A DNA stretch of 64,000 nt. Origin: Osmia lignaria lignaria (Eukaryota > Arthropoda > Insecta > Hymenoptera > Megachilidae). A program made the position numbers and the translations under genes. The notes under the pieces are model-generated. The model made no database searches. It saw only the letters and a list, made by a program, of their open reading frames with translations, and was not told the origin of the DNA. Location of the stretch: positions 434,001 to 498,000 of the forward strand of contig NC_135035.1 of assembly GCF_051020975.1 (NCBI RefSeq), in the 5' to 3' direction. This document shows, piece after piece, positions 12,561 through 28,527 of the stretch; position 1 is the first letter of the stretch, and every line of letters begins with the position of its first letter.

Positions 12561-12952
12561 TGTACATTTAACAACAACATCATTCATACTATATCTACAA
12601 TGGATATAATGTAATATACTGATCCCTCCCCACAGATCAATGTACCTACATTTAATAACAATATCCTTAGTACTATATCCACATTACACATAATGTAATA
12701 TACTGATTCCTTCCCACAGAACAATGTACATTTAATAACACCATCATTCATACTATATCTACACGAGGTATAATGTAATATAGTGATTACATCCCACAGA
12801 TCAATGTACATATAACAACAACATCATTCATACTATATCTACATTGGATATAATGTAATATACTGATCCCTTCCCACAGGTCAATGTACATATAATAGTA
12901 TAATTGTTATTACTATATCTACATTAGGTATAATGTAATGTATTTACTACAT
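12561..12952 (+). repeat. Short bridging stretch of satellite monomers
   Basis: Holds an S (CTACAATGG), an L (ATATCCTTAG), an S with AGAACAATG and CACGAGG, an S with TATAACAACAAC, and the TATAATAGTATAATTG monomer. This is the order seen at the end of HOR-B. No gene. Confidence 0.8.
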
Positions 12953-13764
12953 CCTACAGATCATTGTACATTTAATAACATCATTCATGCTATAGCTAAA
13001 TTGGCTATAATGTAATATACTCACCCCTTCCCACAGATCAAGGTACCTACATTTAATAACAATATCATTATTACTACATCTACATTAGATATAAAGTAAT
13101 ATACTGATCCCTGCCCACAGTTCAATGTACCTATATTTAATAATAATATCATTAGTACTATATCCACATCATATATAATGTAATATACTGATTCCTTCCC
13201 ACAGATCAATGTACATTAACAACAACATCATTCATGCTATAGCTAAATTGGATATAATGTAATATACTGATCCCTGCCCACCGGTCAATGTACATTTAAT
13301 AACAACATCGTTCATACTATATCCACATTAGGTATAATGTAATATAGTGATTACGTCCCACAGATCAATGTACCTACATTTAATAACAATATCCTTAGTA
13401 CTATACCCACATTACACATAATGTAATATACTGATTCCTTCCCACAGATCAATGTACATTTAACAACAACATCATTCATACTATAACTACATTGGATATA
13501 ATGTAATATACTGATCCCTTCCCACAGATCAAGGTATCTACATTTAATAACAACATCATTATTACTATATCTACACTAGATATAATGCAATATACGGATT
13601 CCTTCCCACAGATCAATGTACATTTAATAACAACATCATTCATACTATATCTGCATTGGATATAATGTAATATACTGATCCCTTCCCACAGGTCAATGTA
13701 CATACAATAGCAAAATCGTTATTACTATATCTACATTAGGTATAATGTAATGTATTTACTACAT
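12953..13764 (+). repeat. HOR-A deletion derivative, 812 bp, 10 monomers
   Basis: Differs from the 1,708-bp HOR-A by 896 bp, which equals loss of monomers 7-9 (244 bp) and 13-20 (652 bp). Both deletions are whole numbers of monomers. A matching copy without the marker monomer lies at 53,075-53,854 (offset 40,090). Confidence 0.88.
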
Positions 13765-14580
13765 CCTACAGATCATTGTACATTTAATAACATCATTCAT
13801 GCTATAGCTAAATTAGATATAATGTAATATACTCACCCCTTCCCACAGATCAAGGTACCTACATTTAATAACAATATCATTATTACTACATCTACATTAG
13901 ATATAAAGTAATATACTGATCCCTGCCCACAGTTCAATGTACCTATATTTAATAATAATATCATTAGTACTATATCCACATCATATATAATGTAATATAC
14001 TGATTTCTTCCCACAGATCAATGTACATTAACAACAACATCATTCATGCTATAGCTAAATTGGATATAATGTAATATACTGATCCCTGCCCACAGATCAA
14101 TGTACCTACATTTAATAACAATATCATTAGTACTATATCTACATTAGATATAATGTAATATACTGATCCCTGCCCACAGTTCAATGTAACTATATTTAAT
14201 AACAATATCATTAGTACTATATCCACACCATATATAATGTAATATACTGATTCCTTCCCACAGATCAATGTACCTTTAACAACCGCATCATTCATACTAT
14301 GTCTACACTGGATATAATGTAATATACTGTTCCCTTCCCACAGATCAATGTACATATAATAACAATATCATTATTACTATAACTACACTAGATATAATGT
14401 AATATACTGATTCCTTCCCTCAGATCAATGTACATTTAATATCGATATCATTATTACTATTTCTACATTAGATATAATGTAATATACTGATCCCTTCCCA
14501 CAGATCAATGTACCTACATTTAATAACAATACCATTAGTACTACGTCCACATTACATATAATGTAGTATACTGATTCCTT
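13765..14580 (+). repeat. HOR-B 5' part
   Basis: Same monomer order as 1,704-2,520 (offset 12,061) and, for the first part, 53,855 onward (offset 40,090). From about 14,580 it continues into a block shared with 55.9-58.4 kb. Confidence 0.85.
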
Positions 14581-17045
14581 CTCTCAGATCAGTGTAGATT
14601 TAATAACAACATCCTTCATACTATATCAACACTAGGTATAATGTAATATACTGATCCCTTCCCACAGACCAAGGTGCCTACATTTAGTAACAATATCATT
14701 ATTACTATATCTACATTAGATATAATGTAATATCCTGATCCCTGCCCACCGGTCAATGTACATTTAATAACAACATCGTTCATACTATATCCACATTAGG
14801 TATAATGTAATATAGTGATTACGTCCCACAGATCAATGTACCTACATTTAATAACATTATCATTAATACTATATCTACATGAGACATAATGATATATACT
14901 AATCCCTGCCCACAGATCAATGTATATTTAATAGCGATATCATTATTACTATATCTACATTAGATATAATGTTATATACTGATCCCTGCCCACAGTTCAA
15001 TGTTCCTATACTTAATAACAATATCATTAGTACTATATCCACATCATATATAATGTAATATACTGATTCCTTCCCACAGATCAACGTAGATTTAATAACA
15101 ACATCATTCATACAATATCAACACTAGGTATAATGTAATATAGTGATTACATCCCACAGATCAAGGTACATTTTATAACAACATCGTTCATACTATATCT
15201 ACGGTGGATATAATGTAATATGCTGATCCCTTCCCACAGACCAAGGTGCCTACATTTAGTAACAATATCATTCATACTATATCAACACTAGGTATAATGT
15301 AATATAGTGATTACATCCCACAGATCAAGGTACATTTTATAACAACATCGTTCATACTATATCTACATTGGATATAATGTAATATAATGATCCCTTCCCA
15401 CAGACCAAGGTGCCTACATTTAGTAACAATATCATTATTACTATAACTACATTAGATATAATGTTATATACTGATCCCTGCCCACAGTTCATTGTACCTA
15501 TACTTAATAACAATATCATTAGTTGTATATCCACATCATATATAATGTAATATACTGATTCCTTCCCACAGATCAACGTAGATTTAATAACAACATCATT
15601 CATACTATATCTACAATGGATATAATGTAATATACTGATCCCTTCCCACAGATCAATGTACCTACATTTAATAACAATATCCTTAGTACTGTATCCACAT
15701 TACACATAATGTAATATACTGATTCCTTCCCACAGATCAATGTACATTTAATAACAACATTATTCATACTATATCTACACTAGGGATAATGTAACATAGT
15801 GATTACATCCCGCAGATCAATGTACACTTAATAACAACATCATTCATACTATAACTACATTGGATATAATGTAATATACTGATCCCTTCCCACAGATTAA
15901 GGTATCTACATTTAATAACAATATCATTATTACTATATCTACACTAGATATGATGCAATATACGGATTCCTTCCCACAGATCAATGTACATTTAATAACA
16001 ACATCATTCATACTATATCTGCATTGGATATAATGTAATATACTGATCCCTTCCCACAGGTCAATGTACATACAATAGCAAAATCGTTATTACTATATCT
16101 ACATTAGCTATAATGTAATGTATTTACTACATCCTACAGATCATTGTACATTTAATAACATCATTCATGCTATAGCTAAATTGGATATAATGTAATATAC
16201 TCACCCCTTCCCACAGATCAAGGTACCTACATTTAATAACAATGTCATTATTACTACATCTACATTAGATATGAAGTAATATACTTATCCCTGCCCACAG
16301 TTCAATGTACCTATATTTAATAATAATATCATTAGTACTATATCCACATCATATATAATGTAATATACTGATTCCTTCCCACAGATCAATGTACATTAAC
16401 AACAACATCATTCATGCTATAGCTAAATTGGATATAATGTAATATACTGATCCCTTCCCACAGACCAAGGTGCCTACATTTAGTAACAATATCATTATTA
16501 CTATATCTACATTAGATATAATGTAATATACTGATCCCTGCCCACCGGTCAATGTACATTTAATAACAACATCGTTCATACTATATCCACATTAGGTATA
16601 ATGTAATATAGTGATTACGTCCCACAGATCAATGTACCTACATTTAATAACAATATCCTTAGTACTATATCCACATTACACATAATGTAATATACTGATT
16701 CCTTCCCACAGATCAATGTACATTTAACAACGACATCATTCGTACTATATCTACATTGGATATAATGTAATATACTGATCCCTTCCCACAGATCAATGTA
16801 CCTAAATTTAATAACAATATCCTTAGTACTATATCCACATCACACATAATGTAATATGCTGATTCCTTCCCACAGAACAATGTACATTTAATGACCCCAT
16901 CATTCATACTATATCTACACGAGGTATAATGTAATATAGTGATTACATCCCCCAGATCAATGTACATATAACAACAACATCATTCATACTATATCTACAT
17001 TGGATATAATGTAATATACTGATCCCTTCCCACAGGTCAATGTAC
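14581..17045 (+). repeat. 2.46-kb block shared with 55,892-58,356
   Basis: Constant offset of 41,311 bp over about 2.46 kb with very few differences seen. Contains the otherwise rare monomers with GAGACATAATGATATATAC, TTAATAGCGATATC and GTTGTATATCC, a marker monomer, and the end of HOR-B. The match ends near 17,045, where this copy has ATATAATAGTATAATTG and the other has ATTAACAACAACATC. Confidence 0.87.
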
Positions 17046-17108
17046 ATATAATAGTATAATTGTTATTACTATATCTACACTAGGTATAATGTAATGTATT
17101 TACTACAT

Positions 17109-18813
17109 CCTACAGATCATTGTACATTTAATAACATCATTCATGCTATAGCTAAATTGGCTATAATGTAATATACTCACCCCTTCCCACAGATCAAGGT
17201 ACCTACATTTAATAACAATATCATTATTACTACATCTACATTAGATATAAAGTAATATACTGATCCCTGCCCACAGTTCAATGTACCTATATTTAATAAT
17301 AATATCATTAGTACTATATCCACATCATATATAATGTAATATACTGATTCCTTCCCACAGATCAATGTACATTAACAACAACATCATTCATGCTATAGCT
17401 AAATTGGATATAATGTAATATACTGATCCCTGCCCACCGGTCAATGTACATTTAATAACAACATCGTTCATACTATATCCACATTAGGTATAATGTAATA
17501 TAGTGATTACGTCCCACAGATCAATGTACCTACATTTAATAACAATATCCTTAGTACTATACCCACATTACACATAATGTAATATACTGATTCCTTCCCA
17601 CAGATCAATGTACATTTAACAACAACATCATTCATACTATATCTACAATGCATATAATGTAATATACTGATCCCTGCCCATAGTTCAATGTACCTATATT
17701 TAATAACAATATCATTAGTACTATATCCACATCACATATAATGTAATATACTGATTCCTTCCCACAGATCAATGTACATTTAATAACAACATTATTCATA
17801 CTATATCTACACTAGGTATAATGTAACATAGTGATTACATCCCACAGATCAATGTACACTTAAAAACAACATCATTCATACTATAACTACATTGGATATA
17901 ATGTAATATACTGATCCCTTCCCACAGATCAAGGTATCTACATTTAATAACAACATCATTATTACTATATCTACACTAGATATAATGCAATATACGGATT
18001 CCTTCCCACAGATCAATGTACATTTAATAACATCATTCATACTATATCTGCATTGGATATAATGTAATATACTGATCCCTGCCCACCGGTCAATGTACAT
18101 TTAATAACAACATCGTTCATACTATATCCACATTAGGTATAATGTAACATAGTGATTACGTCCCACAGATCAATGTACCTACATTTAATAACAATATCCG
18201 TAGTACTATATCCACATTACACATAATGTAATATACTGATTCCTTCCCACAGATCAATGTACATTGAACAACAACATCATTCATACTATATCTACAATGG
18301 ATATAATGTAATATACTGATCCCTTCCCACAGATCAATGTACCTACATTTAATAACAATATCCTTAGTACTGTATCCACATTACACATAATGTAATATAC
18401 TGATTCCTTCCCACAGATCAATGTACATTTAATAACAACATTATTCATACTATATCTACACTAGGGATAATGTAACATAGTGATTACATCCCGCAGATCA
18501 ATGTACACTTAATAACAACATCATTCATACTATAACTACATTGGATATGATGTAATATACTGATCCCTTCCCACAGATTAAGGTATCTACATTTAATAAC
18601 AATATCATTATTACTATATCTACACTAGATATGATGCAATATACGGATTCCTTCCCACAGATCAATGTACATTTAATAACAACATCATTCATACTATATC
18701 TGCATTGGATATAATGTAATATACTGATCCCTTCCCACAGGTCAATGTACATACAATAGCAAAATCGTTATTACTATATCTACATTAGGTATAATGTAAT
18801 GTATTTACTACAT
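17109..18813 (+). repeat. HOR-A, full 21-monomer copy (1,705 bp)
   Basis: Same monomer order as 1-1703 at offset 17,113, changing to 17,110 after a 3-bp loss near 18,030 (ATTTAATAACATC instead of ATTTAATAACAACATC). The loss falls in monomer 12. Confidence 0.92.
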
Positions 18814-19840
18814 CCTACAGATCATTGTACATTTAATAACATCATTCATGCTATAGCTAAATTGGATATAATGTAATATACTCACCCCTTCCCACAGATC
18901 AAGGTACCTACATTTAATAACAATATCATTATTACTACATCTACATTAGATATAAAGTAATATACTTATCCCTGCCCACAGTTCAATGTACCTATATTTA
19001 ATAATAATATCATTAGTACTATATCCACATCATATATAATGTAATATACTGATTCCTTCCCACAGATCAATGTACATTAACAACAACATCATTCATGCTA
19101 TAGCTAAATTGGATATAATGTAATATACTGATCCCTGCCCACAGATCAATGTACCTACATTTAATAACAATATCATTAGTACTATATCTACATTAGATAT
19201 AATGTAATATACTGATCCCTGCCCACAGTTCAATGTAACTATATTTAATAACAATATCATTAGTACTATATCCACATCATGTATAATGTAATATACTGAT
19301 TCCTTCCCACAGATCAATGTACATTTAACAACCGCATCATTCATACTATGTCTACATTGGATATAATGTAATATACTGTTCCCTTCCCACAGATCAATGT
19401 ACATATAATAACAATATCATTATTACTATAACTACACTAGATATAATGTAATATACTGATTCCTTCCCTCAGATCAATGTACATTTAATATCGATATCAT
19501 TATTACTATTTCTACATTAGATATAATGTAATATACTGATCCCTTCCCACAGATCAATGTACCTACATTTAATAACAATACCATTAGTACTACGTCCACA
19601 TTACATATAATGTAGTATACTGATTCCTTCTCTCAGATCAGTGTAGATTTAATAACAACATCCTTCATACTATATCAACACTAGGTATAATGTAATATAC
19701 TGATCCCTTCCCACAGACCAAGGTGCCTACATTTAGTAACAATATCATTATTACTATATCTACATTAGATATAATGTAATATACTGATCCCTGCCCACCG
19801 GTCAATGTACATTCAACAACAACATCGTTCATACTATGTC
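18814..19840 (+). repeat. HOR-B, truncated copy
   Basis: Same order as 28,528-29,550 (offset 9,714) through the CACCGGTC monomer near 19,800, where it joins ATACTATGTCTACATTGG-type monomers. Together with the HOR-A before it, this repeats the A-then-B order seen at 1-3,045. Confidence 0.85.
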
Positions 19841-22430
19841 TACATTGGATATAATGTAATATATTGATCCCTTCCCACAGATCAATGTACATTAAATAAC
19901 AACATAATTCAAACTATATCTACACTATGTATAATGTAACATAGTGATTACATCCCACAGATCAATGTACATTTAATAACAACATCATTCATACCATATC
20001 TGCATTGGATATAATGTAATATACTGATCCCTTCTCACAGGTCAATGTACATACAATAGCAAAATCGTTATTACTATATCTACATTACGTATAATGTAAT
20101 CTAGTGACTACATCCCACAGATCAGTGTACGTTTAATAACAACATCATTCATACTATATCTGCATTGGATATAATGTAATATACTGATCCCTTCCCACAG
20201 GTCAATGTACATACAATAGCAAAATCGTTATTACTATATCTACATTAGGTATAATGTAATGTATTTACTACATCCAACAGATCATTGTACATTTAATAAC
20301 ATCATTCATGCTATAGCTAAATTGGATATAATCTAATATACTCACCCCTTCCCACAGATCAAGGTACCTACATTTAATAACAATATCATTATTACTACAT
20401 CTACATTAGATATAAAGTAATATACTAATCCCTGCCCACAGTTCAATGTACCTATATTTAATAACAATATCATTAGTACTACATCCACATCATATATAAT
20501 GTAATATACTGATTCCTTCCCACAGATCAACGTAGATTTAATAACAACATCATTCATACTATATCAGCACTAGGTATAATGTAATATAGTGATCACATCC
20601 CACAGATCAAGGTACATTTAATAACAACATCGTTCATACTATATCTACATTGGATATAATGTAATATACTGATCCCTGCCCACAGATCAATGTACCTACA
20701 TTTAATAACAATATCATTAGTACTATATCTACATTAGATATAATGTAATATACTGATCCCTGCCCACAGTTCAATGTAACTATATTTAATAACAATATCA
20801 TTAGTACTATATCCACATCACATATAATGTAATATTCTGATTCCTTCCCACAAATCAATGTACATTTAATAACAACATTATTCATACTATATCTACACTA
20901 GGTATAATGTAACATAGTGATTTCATCGGACAGATCAATGTACACATAACAACAACATCATTCATACTATATCTACATGAGATATAATGTTATATACTAA
21001 TCCCTGCCCACAGATCAATGTATATTTAATAGCGATATCATTATTACTATATCTACATTAGATATAATGTTATATACTGATCCCTGCCCACAGTTCAATG
21101 TACCTATACTTAATAACAATATCATTAGTACTATATCCACATCACATATAATGTAATATACTGATTCCTTCCCACAGATCAACGTAGATTTAATAACAAC
21201 ATCATTCATACTATATCAACACTAGGTATAATGTAATATAGTGATTACATCCCACAGATCAAGGTACATTTAATAACAACATCATTCATACTATATCTAC
21301 ACTGGATATAATGTATTATACTGATCCCTTCCCGCAGACTAATGTACATATAATAGCAAAATCGTTATTTCTATATCTACATTAGGTATAATGTAATGTA
21401 GTGACTACATCCCAGAGCTCATTTTACATTTAATAAAAACATCATTCATGGTATAGCTAAATTGGATATAATGTAATATACTGATTCATTCCCACAGATC
21501 AAGGTACCTACATTTAATAACAATATCATTAGTACTATATCTACATTAGATATAATGTAATATACTGATCCCTGCCCACAGTTCAATGTAACTATATTTA
21601 ATAACAATATCATTAGTACTATATCCACATCATATATAATGTAATATACTGATCCTCCCCACAGATCAATGTACATTTAACAACAGCATCATTCATACTA
21701 TGTCTACATTGGACATAATGTAATATACCGATTACTTCCCACAGATCAATGTACATTAAATAACAACATTATTCATACTATATCTACACTAGGTATAATG
21801 TAACATAGTGATTACATCCCACAGATCAATGTACATTAAATAACAACATCATTCATACTATAACTACATTGGATATAATGTAATATACTGATCCCTTCCC
21901 ACAGATCAATGTACATATAATAGGAACATCGTTATTACTATATCTACATTAGGTATAATGTAATGTATTAACTACATCCTATAGATCATTGTACATTTAA
22001 TAACATCATTCATGCTATAGCTAAATTGGATATAATGTAATATACTGATCCTTTCCCACAGATCAAGGTAGCTACATTTAATAACATTATCATTAATAGT
22101 ATATCTACATTAGATATAATGTAATTTACTGATCCCTGCCCACAGATCAATGTACCTACATTTAATAACAATATCATTAGTACTATATCTACATTAGATA
22201 TAATGTAATATACTGATCCCTTCCCACAGATCAAGGTATCTACATTTAACAACAATATCATTATTACTATATCTACACTAGATATAATGCAATATACGGA
22301 TTCCTTCCCACAGATCAATGTACATTTAACAACAACATCATTCATACTATATCTACATTGGATATAATGTAATATACTGATCCCTGCCCACCGTTCAATG
22401 TACCTATATTTAATAATAATATCATTAGTA
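19841..22430 (+). repeat. Mixed satellite monomers, part duplicated about 3 kb downstream
   Basis: About 19,890-20,690 recurs at about 22,815-23,700, sharing the distinctive AACATAATTCAAAC and ATATCAGCACTAGG monomers. The offset grows from about 2,924 to 3,004 bp, one extra 80-bp monomer in the second copy. From 21,420 to 22,345 there are long L-L runs like those at 10.8-11.5 kb and 32.9-33.6 kb. No gene. Confidence 0.8.
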
Positions 22431-24510
22431 CTACATCCACATCATATATAATGTAATATACTGATTCCTTCCCACAGATCAATGTACATTAACAACAACA
22501 TCATTCATGCTATAGCTAAATTGGATATAATGTAATATACTGATCCCTGCCCACAGATCCATGTACCTACATTTAATAACAATATCATTAGTACTATATC
22601 TACATTAGATATAATGTAATATACTGATCCCTGCCCACAGTTCAATGTAACTATATTTAATAACAATATCATTAGTACTATATCCACATCATATATAAGG
22701 TAATATACTGATTCCTCCCCACAGATCAATGTACATTTAACAACAGCATCATTCATACTATGTCTACATTGGATATAATGTAATATATTGATCCCTTCCC
22801 ACAGATCAATGTACATTAAATAACAACATAATTCAAACTATATCTACACTAGGTATAATGTAACATAGTGATTACATCCCACAGATCAATGTACATTTAA
22901 TAACAACATCATTCATACTATAACTACACTGGATATAATGTAATATACGGATTCCTTCCCACGGATCAATGTACATTTAATAACAACATCATTCATACCA
23001 TATCTGCATTGGATATAATGTAATATACTGATCCCTTCTCACAGGTCAATGTACATACAATAGCAAAATCGTTATTACTATATCTACATTACGTATAATG
23101 TAATCTAGTGACTACATCCCACAGATCATTGTACGTTTAATAACAACATCATTCATACTATATCTGCATTGGATATAATGTAATATACTGATCCCTTCCC
23201 ACAGGTCAATGTACATACAATAGCAAAATCGTTATTACTATATCTACATTAGGTATAATGTAATGTATTTACTACATCCAACAGATCATTGTACATTTAA
23301 TAACATCATTCATGCTATAGCTAAATTGGATATAATGTAATATACTCACCCCTTCCCACAGATCAAGGTACCTACATTTAATAACAATATCATTATTACT
23401 ACATCTACATTAGATATAAAGTAATATACTAATCCCTGCCCACAGTTCAATGTACCTATATTTAATAATAATATCATTAGTACTACATCCACATCATATA
23501 TAATGTAATATACTGATTCCTTCCCACAGATCAACGTAGATTTAATAACAACATCATTCATACTATATCAGCACTAGGTATAATGTAATATAGTGATCAC
23601 ATCCCACAGATCAAGGTACATTTAATAACAACATCGTTCATACTATATCTACATTGGATATAATGTAATATACTGATCCCTTCCCACAGATCAATGTACA
23701 TTTAGTAACACCATCATTCATACTATATCTACACTGGATATAATACAATATACGGATTCCTCCCCACAGATCAAAGTACATTTCAAAACAACATCATTCA
23801 TACTATATCTGCATTGGATATAATGTAATATACTGATCCCTTCCCACAGGTCAATGTACATACAATAGCAAAATCGTTATTACTATATCTACATTAGGTA
23901 TAATGTAATGTATTTACTACATCCAACAGATCATTGTACATTTAATAACATCATTCATGCTATAGCTAAATTGGATATAATGTAATATACTGATTCCTGC
24001 CCACAGATCAATGTACCTACATTTAATAACAATATCATTAGTACTATATCTACATTAGGTATAATGTAATATACTGATCCCTGCCCACAGATCAATGTAC
24101 CTACATTTAATAACAATATCATTAGTACTACATCTACATTAGATATAATGTAATATACTGATCCCTGCCCACAGTTCAATGTAACTATATTTAATAACAA
24201 TATCATTAGTACTATATCCACATCATATATAATGTAATATACTGATCCTCCCCACAGATCAATGTACATTTAACAACAGCATCATTCATACTATGTCTAC
24301 ATTGGATATAATGTAATATACTGATCCCTTCCCACAGATCAATGTACATTAAATAACAACATCATTCATACTATATCTACACTAGGTATAATGTAACATA
24401 GTGATTACATCCCACAGATCAATGTACATATAATAACAATATCATTATTACTATAACTACACTAGATATAATGTAATATACTGATTCCTTCCCTCAGATC
24501 AATGTACATT
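22431..24510 (+). repeat. Mixed satellite monomers, second copy of the 20-kb block
   Basis: Contains the repeat of 19.9-20.7 kb and then a section with consecutive L monomers (23,955-24,269) resembling 10.2-10.5 kb, with ATACTGATCCTCCCC boxes. No gene or unique sequence seen. Confidence 0.78.
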
Positions 24511-25284
24511 TAATATCGATATCATTATTACTATATCTACATTAGGTATAATGTCATATACTGATCCCTGCCCACAGATCAATGTACCTACATTTAATAA
24601 CAATATCATTGGTACTACGTCCACATTACATATAATGTAGTATACTGATTCCTTCTCACAGATCAGTGTAGATTTAATAACAACATCCTTCATACTATAT
24701 CAACACTAGGTATAATGTAATATACTGATCCCTTCCCACAGACCAAGGTGCCTACATTTAGTAACAATATCATTATTACTATATCTACATTAGATATAAT
24801 GTAATATCCTGATCCCTGCCCACCGGTCAATGTACATTTAATAACAACATCGTTCATACTATATCCACATTAGGTATAATGTAATATAGTGATTACGTCC
24901 CACAGATCAATGTACCTACATTTAATAACAATATCCTTAGTACTATATCCACAATACACATAATGTAATATACTGATTCCTTCCCACAGATCAATGTACA
25001 TTTAACAACAACATCATTCATACTATACCTACAATGGATATAATGTAATATACTGATCCCTTCCCACAGATCAATGTACCTACATTTAATAACAATATCC
25101 TTAGTACTATATCCACATTACACATAATGTAATATACTGATTCCTTCCCACAGAACAATGTACATTTAATAACACCATCATTCATACTATATCTACACGA
25201 GGTATAATGTAATATAGTGATTACGTCCCACAGATCAATGTACCTACATTTAATAACAATATCCTTAGTACTATATCCACATTA

Positions 25285-25700
25285 CACATAATGTAATATA
25301 CTGATTCATTCCCACAGATCAATATACCTTTAATAACCATATCATTAGTACTATATCTACATTCGATATATTGTAATATAGTGATTCATTCCCACAGATC
25401 AATGTGCCTTTAATAACAATATCATTAGCACTACATCTACATTCGATATAACGTAATATAGTGATCCATTCCCACAGACCAATGCACCTTTAATAACAAT
25501 ATCATTAGCACTATATCTACATTCGATATAACGTAATATGCAGATTCATTCCCACAGATATGTATATATAATAACCATATCATTAGTACCATACCTACAT
25601 TCGATATAATGTAATATACCGATGGATTCCCACAGATCAATGTACATTTAATAACCATATCATTAGTACCATATCTACATTAGATATGTAATGTACATTT
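25285..25700 (+). repeat. Diverged GATTCATTCCCACAG block (type D)
   Basis: Monomers read GATTCATTCCCACAG, ATATACCTTTAATAAC, ATTCGATATAACG and AGATATGTATATATAATAACC, and one truncated join GATATGTAATGTAC lacks the CCCACAG box. Related copies lie at 11,846-12,090, 33,965-34,195, 34,985-35,390, 41,865-42,105, 42,890-43,295 and 49,500-49,905. Similar monomers, less ordered, fill 7.7-8.2 kb. Confidence 0.85.
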
Positions 25701-27063
25701 AATAACAATATCATTATTACTATATCTACATTAGGTATAATGTCATATACTGATCCCTGCCCACAGATCAATGTACCTACATTTAATAACAATATCATGA
25801 GTACTACGTCCACATTACATATAATGTAGTATACTGATTCCTTCTCACAGATCAGTGTAGATTTAATAACAACATCCTTCATACTATATCAACACTAGGT
25901 ATAATGTAATATACTGATCCCTTCCCACAGACCAAGGTGCCTACATTTAATAACAATATCATTAGTACTATATCCACATCATATATAATGTAATATACTG
26001 ATTCCTTCCCACAGATCAATGTACATTTAACAACCGCATCATTCATACTATGTCTGCACTGGATATAATGTAATATACTGTTCCCTTCCCACAGATCAAT
26101 GTACATATAATATCAATATCATTATTACTATAACTACACTAGATATAATGTAATATACTGATTCCTTCCCTCAGATCAATGTACATTTAATATCGATATC
26201 ATTATTACTATTTCTACATTAGATATAATGTAATATACTGATCCCTTCCCACAGATCAATGTACCTACATTTAATAACAATACCATTAGTACTACGTCCA
26301 CATTACATATAATGTAGTATACTAATTCCTTCTCTCAGATCAGTGTAGATTTAATAACAACATCCTTCATACTATATCAACACTAGGTATAATGTAATAT
26401 ACTGATCCCTTCCCACAGACCAAGGTGCCTACATTTAGTAACAATATCATTATTACTATATCTACATTAGATATAATGTAATATACTGATCCCTGCCCAC
26501 CGGTCAATGTACATTTAATAACAACATCGTTCATACTATATCCACATTAGGTATAATGTAATATAGTGATTACGTCCCACAGATCAATGTACCTACATTT
26601 AATAACAATATCCTTAGTACTATATCCACATTACACATAATGTAATATACTGATTCCTTCCCACAGATCAATGTACATTTAACAACGACATCATTCGTAC
26701 TATATCTACATTGGATATAATGTAATATACTGATCCCTTCCCACAGATCAATGTACCTACATTTAATAACAATATCCTTAGTACTATATCCACATCACAC
26801 ATAATGTAATATACTGATTCCTTCCCACAGAACAATGTACATTTAATAACCCCATCATTCATACTATATCTACACGAGGTATAATGTAATATAGTGATTA
26901 CATCCCCCAGATCAATGTACATATAACAACAACATCATTCATACTATATCTACATTGGATATAATGTAATATACTGATCCCTTCCCACAGGTGAATGTAC
27001 ATATAATAGTATAATTGTTATTACTATATCTACATTAGGTATAATGTAATGTATTTACTACAT

Positions 27064-28527
27064 CCTACAGATCATTGTACATTTAATAACATCATTCATG
27101 CTATAGCTATATTGGCTATAATGTAATATACTCACCCCTTCCCACAGATCAAGGTACCTACATTTAATAACAATATCATTATTACTACATCTACATTAGA
27201 TATAAAGTAATATACTGATCCCTGCCCACAGTTCAATGTACCTATATTTAATAATAATATCATTAGTACTATATCCACATCATATATAATGTAATATACT
27301 GATTCCTTCCCACAGATCAATGTACATTAACAACAACATCATTCATGCTATAGCTAAATTGGATATAATGTAATATACTGATCCCTGCCCACCGGTCAAT
27401 GTACATTTAATAACAACATCGTTCATACTATATCCACATTAGGTATAATGTAATATAGTGATTACGTCCCACAGATCAATGTACCTACATTTAATAACAA
27501 TATCCTTAGTACTATACCCACATTACACATAATGTAACATACTGATTCCTTCCCACAGATCAATGTACATTTAACAACAACATCATTCATACTATAACTA
27601 CATTGGATATAATGTAATATACTGATCCCTTCCCACAGATCAAGGTATCTACATTTAATAACAACATCATTATTACTATATCTACACTAGATATAATGCA
27701 ATATACGGATTCCTTCCCACAGATCAATGTACATTTAATAACAACATCATTCATACTATATCTGCATTGGATATAATGTAATATACTGATCCCTGCCCAC
27801 CGGTCAATGTACATTTAATAACAACATCGTTCATACTATATCCACATTAGGTATAATGTAACATAGTGATTACGTCCCACAGATCAATGTACCTACATTT
27901 AATAACAATATCCGTAGTACTATATCCACATTACACATAATGTAATATACTGATTCCTTCCCACAGATCAATGTACATTGAACAACAACATCATTCATAC
28001 TATATCTACAATGGATATAATGTAATATACTGATCCCTTCCCACAGATCAATGTACCTACATTTAATAACAATATCCTTAGTACTGTATCCACATTACAC
28101 ATAATGTAATATACTGATTCCTTCCCACAGATCAATGTACATTTAATAACAACATTATTCATACTATATCTACACTAGGGATAATGTAACATAGTGATTA
28201 CATCCCGCAGATCAATGTACACTTAATAACAACATCATTCATACTATAACTACATTGGATATGATGTAATATACTGATCCCTTCCCACAGATTAAGGTAT
28301 CTACATTTAATAACAATATCATTATTACTATATCTACACTAGATATGATGCAATATACGGATTCCTTCCCACAGATCAATGTACATTTAATAACAACATC
28401 ATTCATACTATATCTGCATTGGATATAATGTAATATACTGATCCCTTCCCACAGGTCAATGTACATACAATAGCAAAATCGTTATTACTATATCTACATT
28501 AGGTATAATGTAATGTATTTACTACAT
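27064..28527 (+). repeat. HOR-A deletion derivative, 1,464 bp, 18 monomers
   Basis: Lacks exactly 244 bp relative to full HOR-A, equal to monomers 7, 8 and 9 (80 + 84 + 80). Monomer 6 joins monomer 10. The same derivative lies at 44,656-46,119 (offset 17,592). Confidence 0.9.
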
